Shown: one piece after another, positions 37,561 through 49,332 of the stretch | How the letters are laid out: each line of letters opens with the position of its first letter | How positions within the stretch are numbered: the stretch's first letter is position 1 | DNA from: Viscum album | Taxonomy: Eukaryota > Streptophyta > Magnoliopsida > Santalales > Viscaceae | Assembly: GCA_963277665.1 (NCBI GenBank) | Contig: OY728120.1 | Span: 424,582,138 to 424,646,137, forward strand | DNA: 64,000 bases | Reading direction: 5' to 3' | Program-made: the position numbers and the translations under genes | The notes under the pieces: model-generated | Databases searched by the model: none | What the model was told of the DNA's origin: nothing | What the model saw: the letters and a program-made list of their open reading frames with translations, nothing else

Positions 37561-38250
37561 GTATAGGCAGTGGTTTATTGGAATAATTCAAAGAGTTATT
37601 TAGATATTAATATCTTTCTCGGGTTAGTTGGATATTTTTGGAGGTTTATCTAGGACTTTTATAGTTTTTCATCACTACTTTAGGGCCTTATAAGGAAGGG
37701 GATAAAGTTTAAATGGTTGGACTCATGGGATAATTCCTTCTAGAAGATGAAGAAGTGTTTGGCATCGACAGTAATCTTGATCCTACCAGAGTGAGGTGAG
37801 GAGTAAAAGGTGTTTTTTATGCTTATATAATAGGGATTGTAGAAGTGTTGAACCATGGAGATTTAGTTGTAGTGTATGGGTCTTGGAAATTGAGGCCACA
37901 TGAATGGAACTAACCTAATAATGACCTCATGTGGGCTTAATTGGTTTATACATTGAAGTGTTGGTGGAATTATATTTTGGGTGAGAATTTTACTATGTAT
38001 AATAATCAAAAGAGCTTAAATTATATCATATCAAAATGATATTTGAAACTCTATTAGTGGATATGAGTTAAGTATAGGGATTCATTAAATTTTGAGCTAG
38101 CATATATTCCTGAAATGGGAAATAGTGTTGCTGAAGCATTCAGTTGGAAAAATCCTACTCGAGTGGTTCAAGAGTCTAGTGATGAGTAGAATATGATGAA
38201 TTTTTTGTTTGAGATTCACATTGTGGTTCAGAAGAGTCAAGAATAGAAAA
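37561..38250 (+). pseudogene. E3 RNase H region (decayed)
   Basis: GLVGYFWRFI near 37622 marks the connection. A KFKWLDSWDNSF segment follows near 37705, and later fragments fall at the position of the RNase H core. HEWN-like text lies near 37900, an ALKCWWNYILGE segment at about 37953-37985 (normally ALKxWRHYLxG), and DSLNFELAYIPEMGNSVAEAFS near 38080-38145 (normally ...YHPGKANVVADALS). Stops throughout. Confidence 0.75.
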
Positions 38251-38399
38251 ATCTCTTATTAGTTTCAGTAGAGTATACACTTTTGGGATAGATCAGGTAT
38301 AGAATGTATGACAATCTGGAATGATTAACCTTGAGAGAAATCCTTGAAGGGGGGAAGTCACCTTCATATTAAACTATAGATGAGGACGAGATCATCTAT

Positions 38400-39610
38400 G
38401 TTAGGAATCAGGTTGGTGTTTCTAAAAACATGTGGGAGGATATGATGTGTGAATTTCACACCTCGAAGTGGGTGGTGAATCTAGGTGTGACCAAGATGTA
38501 TTGTGACCTACGTCGATAGTTTTAGTGGTCAGGAATTGAAAATGAGATAGTGGGGTTCCTGATATGATGATAAACCTTCCAATAGTTGAAGACTAAGAAT
38601 CAATGACCTGGTAGTTTACTACAATCATTTACCATTTTGTAATGGAATTGTGAAAATGTTATTATGGACTTTATGGTGGGTCTCTTAAGGATGCCTCGGA
38701 AGAAAGACACTATTTGGGTTATTATGGACTATTTGAAATGGTAGTGCATTTCCTTCCTATACAATAGACTTTCTTAGTGGATTAGTTGATAGATTGTTAT
38801 ATTTTGTAAATAGTCTTTCTACATAGAGTTCCATAGAATATTGTTGCAAATATTTATTTACATTTTACTTTTTGCTTCTAGTAGGGCTTAAAGAAGTCAC
38901 TTGGTATATAGGTTTTATTGAGTACAGATTTCCACCCATATATAGATGAGTAGTCAGAGCATGCTATATAGGTGCTTTAGGATATTCTTCAGGTGTGTTT
39001 CCTAGACTTCGGTGGGTCTCGAGAGAATCACCTTGAACCTGTGGAGTTTTCTTATAAAAAAATTATTATGAATCTGTATATATGTAACCATATGAGGCTC
39101 TTTATGGTAGGCCATATAGATCACCTCTATCTTGGATGGAGGTAGGTGAGTTAGAGTTGTTGGGACTAAGTCACACGTAGGAGATGTTGGGGAAGGTTCA
39201 GCTTATTCGGATGTATATGGATATGGAATAGATTAGATAGAAGTTATATAATGATAGATGTTGATGAACCCTAGAGTTTACATAGTGTGATCATGTATTC
39301 CAATGGTTTTTTCCTAGATTGGTTCACTGTAGGATACAGAGACATGGAAAATTAGAACCCAGGTTCGTTGGACTGTTTGAAGTTATGGAATGAATTGGGT
39401 CAGAGGCATACTGATTGTATCTAACACAAAGAGACAATGTCATGAATTATGTTTTCCACGTGTTATAACTTTTTTGGTATCACCCTAACAAGTATCATGT
39501 GATCAATATGGATTATGTTAAGCTTGAGACAGATTCATCTTTTGAGGATCATTTGATACATGAGTTGTATCTTAGTGAGAAATTGTTGCGGGGAAAGACA
39601 ATATTGATAG
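38400..39610 (+). pseudogene. E3 integrase and C-terminal domain (decayed)
   Basis: VVNLGVTKMYCDLRR near 38473 and a WSGIENEIVGFL stretch begin the zinc finger, whose final cysteine pair is lost. The core shows YGLFEMVVHFLPIQ near 38720, RVPYNIVANIY-like text where SDRD should be (that aspartate is lost), STDFHPYIDEQSEHAI near 38920, LDFGGSRENHLEPVEFSY near 39002, and a YEALYGRPYRSPLS-like part near 39095. The C-terminal domain keeps HPNKYHVINMDYVKLETD near 39485 and LVRNCCGER- or KTILIVSV-like ends near 39600. It is clearly dead. Confidence 0.8.
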
Positions 39611-39761
39611 TTAGTGTATAGTGAAAACATGGGAATTTGTAGGAAGAAACAAGGTAGAGAGAAGAAAATATGAGGTCTCAATGACCTGATCTTTTTGACT
39701 CAAAATCATAGAGATTCTTGGGTGTATAGCTTGACTATGAGCAATTATAAGGTGCGAAGAT
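39611..39761 (+). other. E3 3' UTR
   Basis: Purine-rich sequence (GGTAGAGAGAAGAAAATATG near 39650) and a mixed stretch lie before the LTR. No clean polypurine tract stands at the LTR edge. Confidence 0.5.
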
Positions 39762-40589
39762 TATAAGATCCTGACCTTTTCTGAAGATTTCTCAGGCTTT
39801 TTTATAGTATTCCTTTTTCTTTTTTAGCATAATATGATTGGGTTTTACCTAGGGGTGAGTTGGGGTGAAAATGGGGAATTTTTGAATGAAAGAGGGAAGT
39901 TCACTATTGGTACACAGTTTTCCTAAACTAGGTTCCCTAGCCCAGTAAACCATGCAAAACCAAACTGAGAGAATTCAAACAACTAGCACACAATTGGTCA
40001 AAACGTGCAACCTATTATGAAAAAATGTTCACCCCCTTGATGAGGTGCATGGTAAAGGTTTATGGTTATGGGAAATTGTGTGCCCTGATAAGAAAACTCT
40101 ACATAAGGGATTTTAATCCCCTAAAATTTTGTTCTAAAATTTCTTAAGCCCCCATCTAAACCTCTATTCAGCCCTAAATCATCCCCTATTGTCATTTCAT
40201 GATTTTGGAGCCTCCTTGGTAGATTCCAAGAAATTTTTACTTTTGTTATTCGCAATCTAAATCCTTGATTGAAGATCTCCTCCCCTCCCAATAAGATGAT
40301 CTATTCCCGTATGGTTTTTTTCTCTTCATGTTCCTCTTCCATATGTTAAAGGATTATTCTTCCCTGTTTTTCATTAGATCTAGATCTAGGATTGTAAATC
40401 AAGATCAAGAATTGTGGGATCTTTATTTTTTGGTATTTATTTAGGGTTTAAGATCCATATGTCATTTTACATTTTTAGTCCATTTAAATTGGGTATTTCC
40501 ATTAGTGATCATTCTTTATCAATTTTGAGGAGGGTGGTCTATAATACAAATACAGAAGTCTTGATTTCAATTATGTGTTTTTGATTGTA

Positions 40590-41100
40590 TAATTTCAATT
40601 ATATGTTTCATAATTTAATTCTTTATTGAATTAATTAATTTGGTGGATTAATTAACTGAGGGAATTGTTGTACTGGGGAAATTGGGATTTTAGATTTTGA
40701 ATAATTAATTTTTGTGCTAATTATGAGGGAATTGAGATTGTTGAATTGAATAATTAATTGTTTAATTAATTATGAGGATATTGGGATAGTGATTTTAAAT
40801 AATTAATTATTTAATTTATTTTGGAGTTATTAAGATTGTTGACCTTGATTAATTAATTAAGGATTAGTTAATGGGAATCGTTGGGATTATGAAATTTGTT
40901 GGTTTAGAATAATTGATTGAATTAATTAATTATAGAAAGACTGAGACTATTATATTTGAATAGTTAATTTTTTAATTATTTATTATTGTATTAATTGTTT
41001 TTAAATAGATTAATTAATTATTGAATTAATTATTGTAGATTTTTGTGATTGTGAAATTGATTGAGATGATTAATTAATTGTTAAATTTATTAATGTAATT
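40590..41100. repeat. Degenerate repeats of about 50 bp in E3 LTR
   Basis: TTGAATAATTAATT followed by TAATTAATTATGAGG and a GGGATTGTT-like part recurs about every 50 bases (40698, 40747, 40798 and further, increasingly worn). Confidence 0.6.
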
Positions 41101-41109
41101 GAAATTATA

Positions 41110-41425
41110 AATGGTAATAATGGAATTAATTTGTGAATTGAAATGATGAATGGAAAAAATGGACTTCATGTGTGAATTTAAATGACTAATGGTAAAAATG
41201 GAATTCATGTGTGAATCTAAATGATGAAAGGTAACAATGGAATTTATGTGTGAATTTCAATGATGAATGGTAATAATGATATTCATCTGTGAATTTAAAT
41301 GATGATAGGTAACAATAAAATTCCTATGTGAATTGAAATAATGAAAGGTAATAATAGAATTCATGTGGGAATTGAAATGATGAATGGTAATTTTAGTATA
41401 CACATGTGACTTGAGGTATTGAATG
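41110..41425. repeat. 39-bp tandem repeat in E3 LTR, about eight units
   Basis: GGAATTCATGTGTGAATTTA plus AATGATGAATGGTAATAAT recurs with a 39-base step; unit starts at 41161, 41200 and 41239 are exactly 39 apart. Later units drift. Confidence 0.85.
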
Positions 41426-42144
41426 GTAACAATTAAATTTAGTTATATGATATCCCTTGGGGATAATTCAGACTCTAGAATGGGCCAAATCCAGTATTGA
41501 CTGTTGGATTTTCCTAAAGAACCCAGGGTTTTATGTGATTAAATAATGAAAATTGATAATGTGGTAACTCTTTTCATATTCAATATATTTATTTCTTTAC
41601 AGAACTAAATACACTGTTATTGACTAGATATAGTTTTAGACATCGTTGGTGGGGGCCTACTGAGTTGTATGCACACCCTACCTAGGAATTATGGTTGGGA
41701 ACTGAATAGATTTCATTACTATAGGGCAGGATAAGGGAAAATTCTCTATGTTAGATGGGTGAGTCAGCAGGGAGAATAGATGAGGGAACCAAATGTGGTT
41801 TGGGACCCACATAGGAGTTGTCAGTGTCATTACTTAATAGATTCATTTTTATTCTCAAAATGTACTTTATATAGTATATATATTGTTTAGTTTTGGTATT
41901 TTATTTCTAGTTTTGGTCATCTTGTGATATTGGATTGTTCAGGTTATGTTATATCATTCCTTGGTTATTGTCCCTTTATTTACACAGGTGTATTACTATT
42001 ATAAATAGGTTATAATCTACCCATGACTGATATTACACCATCACTGCTATTCATAAACCTCTAGCATATGGAGAGGTGTGTCGGAGGTCTTGTAGTGGTT
42101 CAGATCGAGGCACCAGGGTGTGGCACCTGTGTTGGGAAGTTACA

Positions 42145-42233
42145 CCAGCATGTCACAAAAAAAATAATTTTGCGACATGATTTTCTGCTATAGGTCATTT
42201 ATGAGAGGACCGGGTCACAAATATTGCATACTT
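42145..42233 (+). repeat. CACTA right terminal region
   Basis: GTCACAAAA, TTTTGCGACATG and CCGGGTCACAAAT are subterminal-type motifs. GCATACTT at 42226 is the presumed worn terminus. E1 pol begins right after it. Confidence 0.6.
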
Positions 42234-42954
42234 CAAGTATAGAGCTTCATATAACATCTCCTTCTTCAATTATGGAATTAATGGGATGCATACTTGATTC
42301 GTGAACCTTATTAATCCAATATGTTTATGGTTGAATTCAGGGAAATTTCCAACCTTCTTCTATAATTACACATCTTCCTTTTACACCTTCTTAATCCTAT
42401 CATGGATGTATGATTGAACATTAATTAGATAGATATAAGATATATACACATTCATCATTATTTAAAGATCCATCTTATAAAAATCCATAAATATTATACA
42501 ATTTTAAATACACATCATGGAAAAACTAGAATGGTTTTTCCTGACACATAGAATTAGTCACCTTGTTCACCTTCCTAAGGTAGAACTGTATTAGTAAATC
42601 ATAATATTCAATCAAATCTAACCATATTCTATAGCACATATTTTGGTATATCTATGTAAGTATATATTTCAAGATTTTATGGTCAATATATATATCACAC
42701 ATTTCACTATATAGATAATTCCTCCATATCATTAATGAAAACATTATCAATGCCAACTCCAAATCATGACTCAGGTAATTTTACTCATGAATTTTTTATG
42801 AGTGAGAGGCATATGCGATCATCATGTCATTCTTCATGAGGATGTATCTCATCCTCTTATTTTTTTCATCACTATATATCACAAACTTATCTCTACTACA
42901 TGTTAGTTTATGTATATTCACAATAAACAACCTTTTATTATATTATTTTGAATT
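42234..42954 (-). pseudogene. E1 RNase H and integrase N-terminal part (decayed)
   Basis: Position and minus-strand reading place this between E1 reverse transcriptase and the displaced integrase half at 4693-5976. The right part follows on from the KGVKLLWIYECK end of the reverse-transcriptase connection. The left part parallels E4 around 56450-56600, for example an ATTTCC/GAATT-rich stretch and TATAACA. It is heavily worn: I could not fix individual RNase H residues. Confidence 0.6.
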
Positions 42955-43720
42955 CTATTTACATTCATATATCCATAGTAACTTAACCCCCTTCTGAGTT
43001 AACACGGTGAGTGTGTTACAGATTCCTGAGAAATATAACACAAAGTATTGGTAGTATACATCCAACCAAATGAAAATACAGATTCGGGTTACTATGGTTG
43101 GCCTAGCACATTTCTCAATAACATACTTATTTAACGGATCCACCATTATACCCTCACTAGAGATTATATTTTCCAAGAGTGAAACTTTTTGAATAAAAAG
43201 TATACACTTAGAAAATTTTGAAAATAACTTATCCTTACTCCATGTATTTTGAATAACTCTCAAAGGTTCTTTATGTTAATTCATTATCTTCGAATATATA
43301 ATATTATCATCTATAGTGACTACTGTAAACTGATCAATGTAATCAAAAAATATTATATTCACAAAATCAATAATGAAATTAAGATCATTAGAAAGTATAA
43401 ATGTAATTGCTATTGATTCATAATGACCATGCCTTGTATTAAAGGCCTTCTTGGGTATATCTTCCTTTATTCTAAGGTAATAATATCCATATTGAAGATC
43501 AATATTGGAAAAATATATAGATCCTCATAATTGATCAAAAAAATCATTAATACTGGGAATATGATACATATTCTAGATTGTGACCTTGTTATATTTCAAG
43601 TAATTAATATAAAGTCACATTGATCTATCTTTATTCTTAATAAAAAGAATATGTACCCCCTATGTTAAAGCACTATGCTGAATGAATCTAATATCTATAT
43701 TCTCATTAATTTTTCTTCTT
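42955..43720 (-). pseudogene. E1 reverse transcriptase (decayed)
   Basis: On the minus strand from 43690 downward the text reads FFIKNKDRSM, then a NYLKYNKVTI segment, FSNIDLQYGYYYLRIKEDI near 43500, FNTRHGHYES, and FVNIIFFDYIDQFTVVTIDDN near 43310. Here the catalytic YxDD is TIDD, so both aspartates remain. The open piece 43263-42955 gives LFSKFSKCILFIQKVSLLEN, then ISSEGIMVDPLNKYVIEKC and TQKGVKLLW, the thumb and connection. Stops and frame changes separate these parts. It resembles E4 reverse transcriptase closely. Confidence 0.85.
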
Positions 43721-43899
43721 TAACTATTGTTACTCAATTAGGGTTATTTTATACAGATTCCTTAAAATAAGGGTAGCACCATGTATGATTTCTATTGAGA
43801 ACTCAACATCATGATTTGGGGGAATACTAGGACAATATTCAAGAAATAAATCTATATATTCCCAAAAAAATGGGAACATTTTCAATATTGATTTTCTCC

Positions 43900-44340
43900 C
43901 CAACTAATTGAAATAAATATCCCTCATGAATACATAGAGAACCCCAAATTATGGAAGTAATATTCATTTGGTGTTCTGGTTCATCCTTACAAAAATGGAT
44001 GGTTGAAGGTTTATTTTTAATATTTAATCTAACTTCCCATCATTGATAATTGGTATGGGATATATACCAATAGAACCAATACATACCCAAAATTATATCA
44101 AATTCAACTATAGGAATAATAATAATATTCATACGAAGAACATTCCCACAAACATTTATCGAAGGGGACCTATAGACTTGAGATTCGTTCATCCTACCAT
44201 TAAGAGTTTTCATCATTAACTCAAAATATAATCATTGATGTGGTGAGGTGATACCCTCAGAAAATTATTCTGATATAAAATAGTGGTTAGAACAAAAATA
44301 AAATAAAATAAATCAATCCTATAGTAGATAGTATGTGTAC
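43900..44340 (-). pseudogene. E1 protease region (weak)
   Basis: A minus-strand FDIILGMYW-like stretch near 44085-44060 (YNFGYVLVLL in the present worn reading) matches the end of gypsy protease, and further fragments continue toward reverse transcriptase. The active-site DSG/DTG block expected near 44250-44300 is not readable. The assignment rests mainly on position. Confidence 0.5.
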
Positions 44341-44469
44341 TTTTCACCATGTCTATAGGAACTTCCACTTTGGTTTTAGTAATTTCCTATGTTTGGTTCC
44401 TCTCCCCTTGAATTATTTTATGGTAAGTTCCTTTTATGTTTGGGTAATTTGTTATAATAGTGGCCCATC

Positions 44470-45250
44470 TACTTATAGTTAATCATTTTACTTTTATATA
44501 TTCTCACTTACCCCTAAATTCATGAGAATGATGAAAATTTCCTCGACACTTAAACCAAAATCCTTTAAATTTTATGCAGTATCAAGGTGTTTTCTTCCAC
44601 AAGTATAAGATGTTCTAAAACCCCCCTTTATTTTCTCCTTCTTATCTATTTTTTTCATTATTTTTCTCTTCTTCACTTTTTTCCCTTCAAATAGAAAATA
44701 TTTGAAGAATCATTTCTCTATATTAATAGCACATAATACTATATACTCATATTATGAGAATGTTTGGGAGACTTTTTCCCTTCCAAGGATTGGATTAATC
44801 CCATAAAAAATGGTCTATATTACTATTTGTATTATTTATATAGTATGTAATATTCCTTTTTAACCTTGTATAGTTTGATTCTTAATTATCAACATTTTCT
44901 TCTTACTTTTATCTTACACTCATAGATTGTGTCTCCATATATGCATGTTTTTCATGAGGAAAATATTTTTCCAAGAAAATTACCTTAAACTCCTTCCAAT
45001 ACAAGATTATTATTTCCTCCCTATCCATAGTGATTTAATAAATAACCACCATTAATCTATATCACTCATGATATAATGAACTTCAATGATAATATTCTCC
45101 TTTAATTACTTCCCAAAGAAAGAAATTTATTTTCTATCGAAAAATTATCCATTTATCAACTACAAATGGATATGTGGTTCCATTTTATGATGGTGGTTAT
45201 TATTTCATGAAATGGTATACCATTGTTACAATACATTAGGATCATCTGGT
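44470..45250 (-). pseudogene. E1 gag region (decayed)
   Basis: Near 44610-44540 the minus strand reads KGFWFKCRGNFHHSHEFRG, which looks like a CCHC zinc knuckle with one or two cysteines lost. The rest toward 45250 has the expected place and length for gag but too many stops to trace in detail. Confidence 0.5.
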
Positions 45251-45931
45251 TACTGCATATGGGCAAGGTTATTAGTTATATCTTAAGTTAGCTAACCTAA
45301 TATAATTATAAATTTGTTCAGTTCTAGCTCCAGCTTCATTATTTTTCTTATAAGGGAAACCCCTAAATATATTACATGAAATCAAATTAATCCTAATAAT
45401 TCCACTATGAACTATTTCTAAATAATAAAATAAATTATATCATTTCATAACATTATGAATCCTAATGTATAATTTTGAATCTTGTGAAACACTTAATATA
45501 TATTGAAATATTATTCATAACTAATATTATAATTGTAAACATGGTTTCATTAGGAATATTATAAAATCATAAAAATATTATCAAGTATTTTATAATGGAT
45601 TATAATTAAAATTTCAATTAAACTATGAATATAATATGAGAGTTTCAAACCAAATATGCATTAAGTGCTCACTCACTGTGCTCAAGAAAGATGGTCAAGA
45701 AATACTTGACCAACTATTTTTGTGGTTATTACCCCTAGATCCACCTACGAAAAAACCACATCCATTTTTAGTATCTAGTCAGGGATATATTTCTAGGAAA
45801 CCCATATAATATCTACATTACCAAAACATTAGGATTTTATCTTATACTTAGACTTATCCTAAAATTCAATAATAGGGTTATATTCCATAATCTATGTTTT
45901 CAAAAATATAGTTCTAATTTTTTTTACAAAA
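45251..45931 (-). other. E1 leader, non-coding
   Basis: No gene. It matches the E4 leader (59940-60240): ACCCCTAGAT at 45728 and 60060, nearby AAACCAC or AAGCCAC, TTATCTTATACTTAGACTTATCC against TTTCTTATACTCAGTCTTATCC, and a following CCTAA...TAGGGTTAT part. This shows E1 and E4 are one family. Confidence 0.7.
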
Positions 45932-45946
45932 CATTATTTGATACCA
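45932..45946 (-). other. E1 primer-binding site
   Basis: On the minus strand TGGTATCAAATAATG follows the inner end of the right LTR. The first eight bases fit the initiator-methionine tRNA complement. Confidence 0.7.
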
Positions 45947-48900
45947 AATTTAATGACCCCAAACCTAGTATCCCATATCCAGTGGTTACATTATTATATT
46001 GTTACTAGATACAAGAGACTATTTCTAGAAGGATAGAATAGTTTTTTCGCCTTGGAAAACTATATATATACTTAAATATGACATTACATTTTAAATCATA
46101 AAACACATTATAGTATTTTCTTTGACAAAATAATTAATACATCAATAATATCCTTGATTATTAATCATAATACACATCCTAGAATATTTTATAAAGGAAA
46201 AAATAATAAAGGGGTGAGATAAAATTCTCAGTAATCATATTCATATAGTAGAATCTAATATGAAATAAATAATGCGCCAATAATATGGAAGGAATAATTG
46301 ATGATAAAATAATTACATATAAATAACTCATGATATTAAAACGTATCCATGAATATCATAACTATTTAAATAATCACATGGAAATAAATTAATTATTTCA
46401 TAATTATGGAATATATATTGTTTGAAATTACAAACTTATTGTTGAGGCCTCATGTCAAAACATCTACATAAATGGGTAAGGCCTTAAACAATTACCTAAC
46501 TTGTTTTTTTTCTCATAAAACAGACTAATTCATAAAAGGAATATGTAATTTTTCCTCCAAACATAATCTAATAATTCCAATGCATACATCATATGAATAT
46601 AGAATACAACTTAGTCAACATGCCATAAAAATCAATAATTTTCCATATTGTAATAACTAACATATTGATTTTCAAAACATTCCTTATTAAAACTAATTAT
46701 AAATATCAAGAGAAATGTGGTGTTTGGAATAATTAATTTATAACCTTATTAAAGAAACATATTCAATAAAAAATGTTGACATAGATGAAAATACTTTAAA
46801 AAGATCACTGGAAAATTTCTTTAGGGAAATTCCCTTTGCACTTTGAAATAAATTATTTAAAATATAAAAATTACCCATATATTAAAGAAACAATTTTCAT
46901 TTAAATTAAAATTTGAAACTTGTGATGGAAGATTAAAATAATTTATTGGTCGTGATTTTAGGAAATTTTGATCATTTCATGTACGTTAAAACCCAAACTC
47001 CTTTCCCTTTTTTAGTAAAAAGACTAAAGTACATCATTCCTAAAATGACAAGAAGATTAATTTTAAAATATTTGGTAAAAATTAAAATAAAGGGAAATAA
47101 TTTATTCAATAATTCATTATATAATATTATAAAATATTAATTAAAACATTTTATGTAAAATATGTACGTTGAAGAAAAATAATTTCTACTAAGTACAAAA
47201 ACAAAATTAGTTTTCCTTAAAAATATTATTTTGGTATATTGAGTACTTAAAGAAATGAAAATGAAATTAAAACTTATAATTTAAAAAAAATAACCGTAGG
47301 ATAATAATATATATTTTTTTTAAGATAAAAATATCAAATAATTCCCCTGTAGGAGACTTAAACATAAAAAATCTCAAATAACAAAGAGATTGTGAAATAA
47401 ACCATTACCTCGTATCTGAATTTCTTCTCATGTGTTCGAACCTCCTTTATAATAAATATATATTTATTAAAAATATATTAAATAAAAATAATAATATATA
47501 TAATAACATATATTATTTACTTATAACCATTTATAACCCAATTTTTATTAATTATTTTTTAAAATCACTCTTTCAGGTGATAACCACTTCACTTTTCATG
47601 TATGATTTGGTTCGGTAGTTTTGGTTCTTATAATTTTAACATTGTTCAATTATCTCCAGAATGTTATTAATGATATAAATTTAATATATATTCATGATAT
47701 ATATATAATCATCTTTAAAATAATATATAGAAAAAAACTTTACACTATTCCCCGAGATAGTAGGTCTTATGTACGTAGGAATATAATTTTTATTTTTTGA
47801 CGGATGGAACAAAAGAAACATAAATAATAATTCACATTTAAAGAATAATTATTATATCATATATATAATATATATATATATAATTATATATATTAAATAT
47901 ATCCTCATTAGCATCCATTTAAAGTAAAAATGAAAAATTAATTGCATCGCTTCGTGTAGGAGGAAGTCCACACCTATGCACGAGCAATACTTTCGCTACC
48001 CATTTGATGTAAAATAGTGATGATAATTGTGTTTTTATAATCAAAATAACATTTATTTATATTAAATATATTTAATTTATTATTTTATTATAAATAAAAT
48101 AGATTTATATGAGGTAAAATAATAAGTAAAATAGAAAGTGATCAGTTAAGGGGGTTGGCTCTTCTTTGAAAGAACCCCTTTATATCACATCTTAATGACC
48201 CAAGGGTTGGTATTTTGGGAAAAACAGAACCTATAAAACATGGATAGAGATATTTTGGAGATATTTTGGTATGTCATAGATGAGAAAAATGGATAAAAAT
48301 GAGGTAAATAAGGGAGGGTAGGGCTATCCTTTTATATCTGGGCGAGACGACACAACTAGGATTTTTGAAAAGATTAAAAATAATATAATACCATTCCCAA
48401 GAAACATTATTAAAAATATCCATATGTTAGAAGGTGGGATAGAATTATGTTTAAAAATAATTCTATCCAATAGGATTTAGACAATTTTAATTGGAAGACA
48501 TACCCTTATATCTTGGTTTAACCCCCCAGCCCATTAAAATGTTTTAACCTTAACCTCGATGACAGATTTCTAATTTTTTTCACTATTCATTATGACCAAA
48601 AATGAAATTTATCCCATTAATATATTTATAAATTATGATTCCAATTATGGAATACATATTATCACATTTAATTCATAGTATTGGTCCAATTTAATTTAAA
48701 ATTAAACCCATAAAACATGATGAAAACTGATTTTCTAGAAAAAGAATGCTTTCTTAAATATAAAATGTTTTTATAATAAAATACACAATAAATTAAATCC
48801 AATGAACATAATTATATTTTTAAAAATATTATTGGAATAATTTTACATTTAATATAACCTTATCTTTGTGATTTCTTGATATGAAAAGATAGTTTTCCAT

Positions 48901-49327
48901 AAAAATTAGTATTTTTCACTATTCACTAAAAATCAATATTTTCATAAAATTCTAAAAAAATCACCATTAGATAATTTCTTCATGATAATTTAAAAAATGA
49001 TTTTAATTTTTTCAAATAATTTTTCTAAATTTGTAAAAATTAATTATAATACTTTTTACAAAAATAAATAAAATATATCTTTTAGAACAAATGTATTTTT
49101 TAAGTATATAAAGGATTTACTAAAAAATGATTACTTTTTTTAATATATTTTTCTATAAAACATTTTTTGAAACTATTTATTACTCTTAATATCACTAATT
49201 TAATGTAAATTTTATAATGGTATACTATATTATAGTTCATTTAGACTCAGTTTTATGTGTATCGCAAAGAATTGAAGAAATTAAATTTATTTGAAGAAAA
49301 AATATCATAAAATATCATGTTTTTGTA
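45947..49327 (-). repeat. E1 LTR, 5' copy in element orientation
   Basis: This is the partner of 1371-4692. It ends at 49327 beside GTTAA. It contains AT microsatellite tracts near 47870-47890. Frames at 46946-47140 and 47430-47618 are Asn/Ile/Tyr-rich products of A/T bias, not genes. Confidence 0.8.
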
Positions 49328-49332
49328 GTTAA
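49328..49332. repeat. Right target-site duplication of E1 (GTTAA)
   Basis: Identical to 1366-1370. Confidence 0.75.

Larger units (their letters stand above)
34369..42144 (+). mobile_element. E3: Ty3/gypsy element with 5' LTR almost completely lost
   Basis: Plus-strand order is an LTR remnant (58 bases), primer site, leader, gag, protease, reverse transcriptase, RNase H, integrase and a full 3' LTR (39762-42144). The LTR remnant matches the last 58 bases of the 3' LTR (GTAGTGGT..., CATCAGGGTGTGGCACC against CACCAGGGTGTGGCACC). CACTA sequence flanks both sides. No target duplication was found, in keeping with a rearranged left end. Coding parts are broken throughout. Confidence 0.8.
39762..42144 (+). 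repeat. E3 3' LTR
   Basis: It begins TATAAGATC (the LARD LTR begins TGTAAGATC) and ends AAGTTACA. It has an A/T-rich middle with two kinds of tandem repeat, and its 3' end resembles those of E2 and the LARD. There is no full 5' partner in the window to compare it with. Confidence 0.75.
5977..42233 (+). mobile_element. CACTA (En/Spm) DNA transposon carrying nested LTR elements
   Basis: The termini are degenerate: AACTACGC at 5977 looks like a decayed CACTACGC, and GCATACTT at 42226-42233 is its rough inverted partner. Inside both ends are inverted TTTGTGAT/ATCACAAAT subterminal motifs. The interior holds a TNP2-type transposase (29.2-32.3 kb) and a TNPA-like gene (32.4-33.9 kb), the usual CACTA pair. 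E2 and E3 were inserted into it; without them the element would be about 8.7 kb. E1 pol sequence continues on both sides. I could not confirm a 3-bp target duplication. Confidence 0.75.
1371..49327 (-). mobile_element. E1: Ty3/gypsy LTR retrotransposon, split by nested insertions
   Basis: Two long homologous LTRs (1371-4692 and about 45947-49327) lie in the same orientation and are flanked by GTTAA. The pol fragments between them read on the minus strand in gypsy order: gag about 45.2-44.5 kb, protease about 44.3-44.0 kb, reverse transcriptase 43.7-43.0 kb, RNase H 42.9-42.2 kb, then integrase at 5976-4693. The 36-kb gap between the RNase H/integrase linker and the integrase is a CACTA element with its own inserts. 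Without inserts E1 would be roughly 11.7 kb. All coding parts are broken. Integrase before the right-hand-read LTR and a chromodomain-lineage C-terminus suggest a chromovirus-like gypsy element. Confidence 0.85.

Noticed and set aside
46946..47618. Asn/Ile/Tyr-rich frames in the right E1 LTR
   Set aside because: A/T composition alone gives such frames. There is no matching frame in the left LTR.
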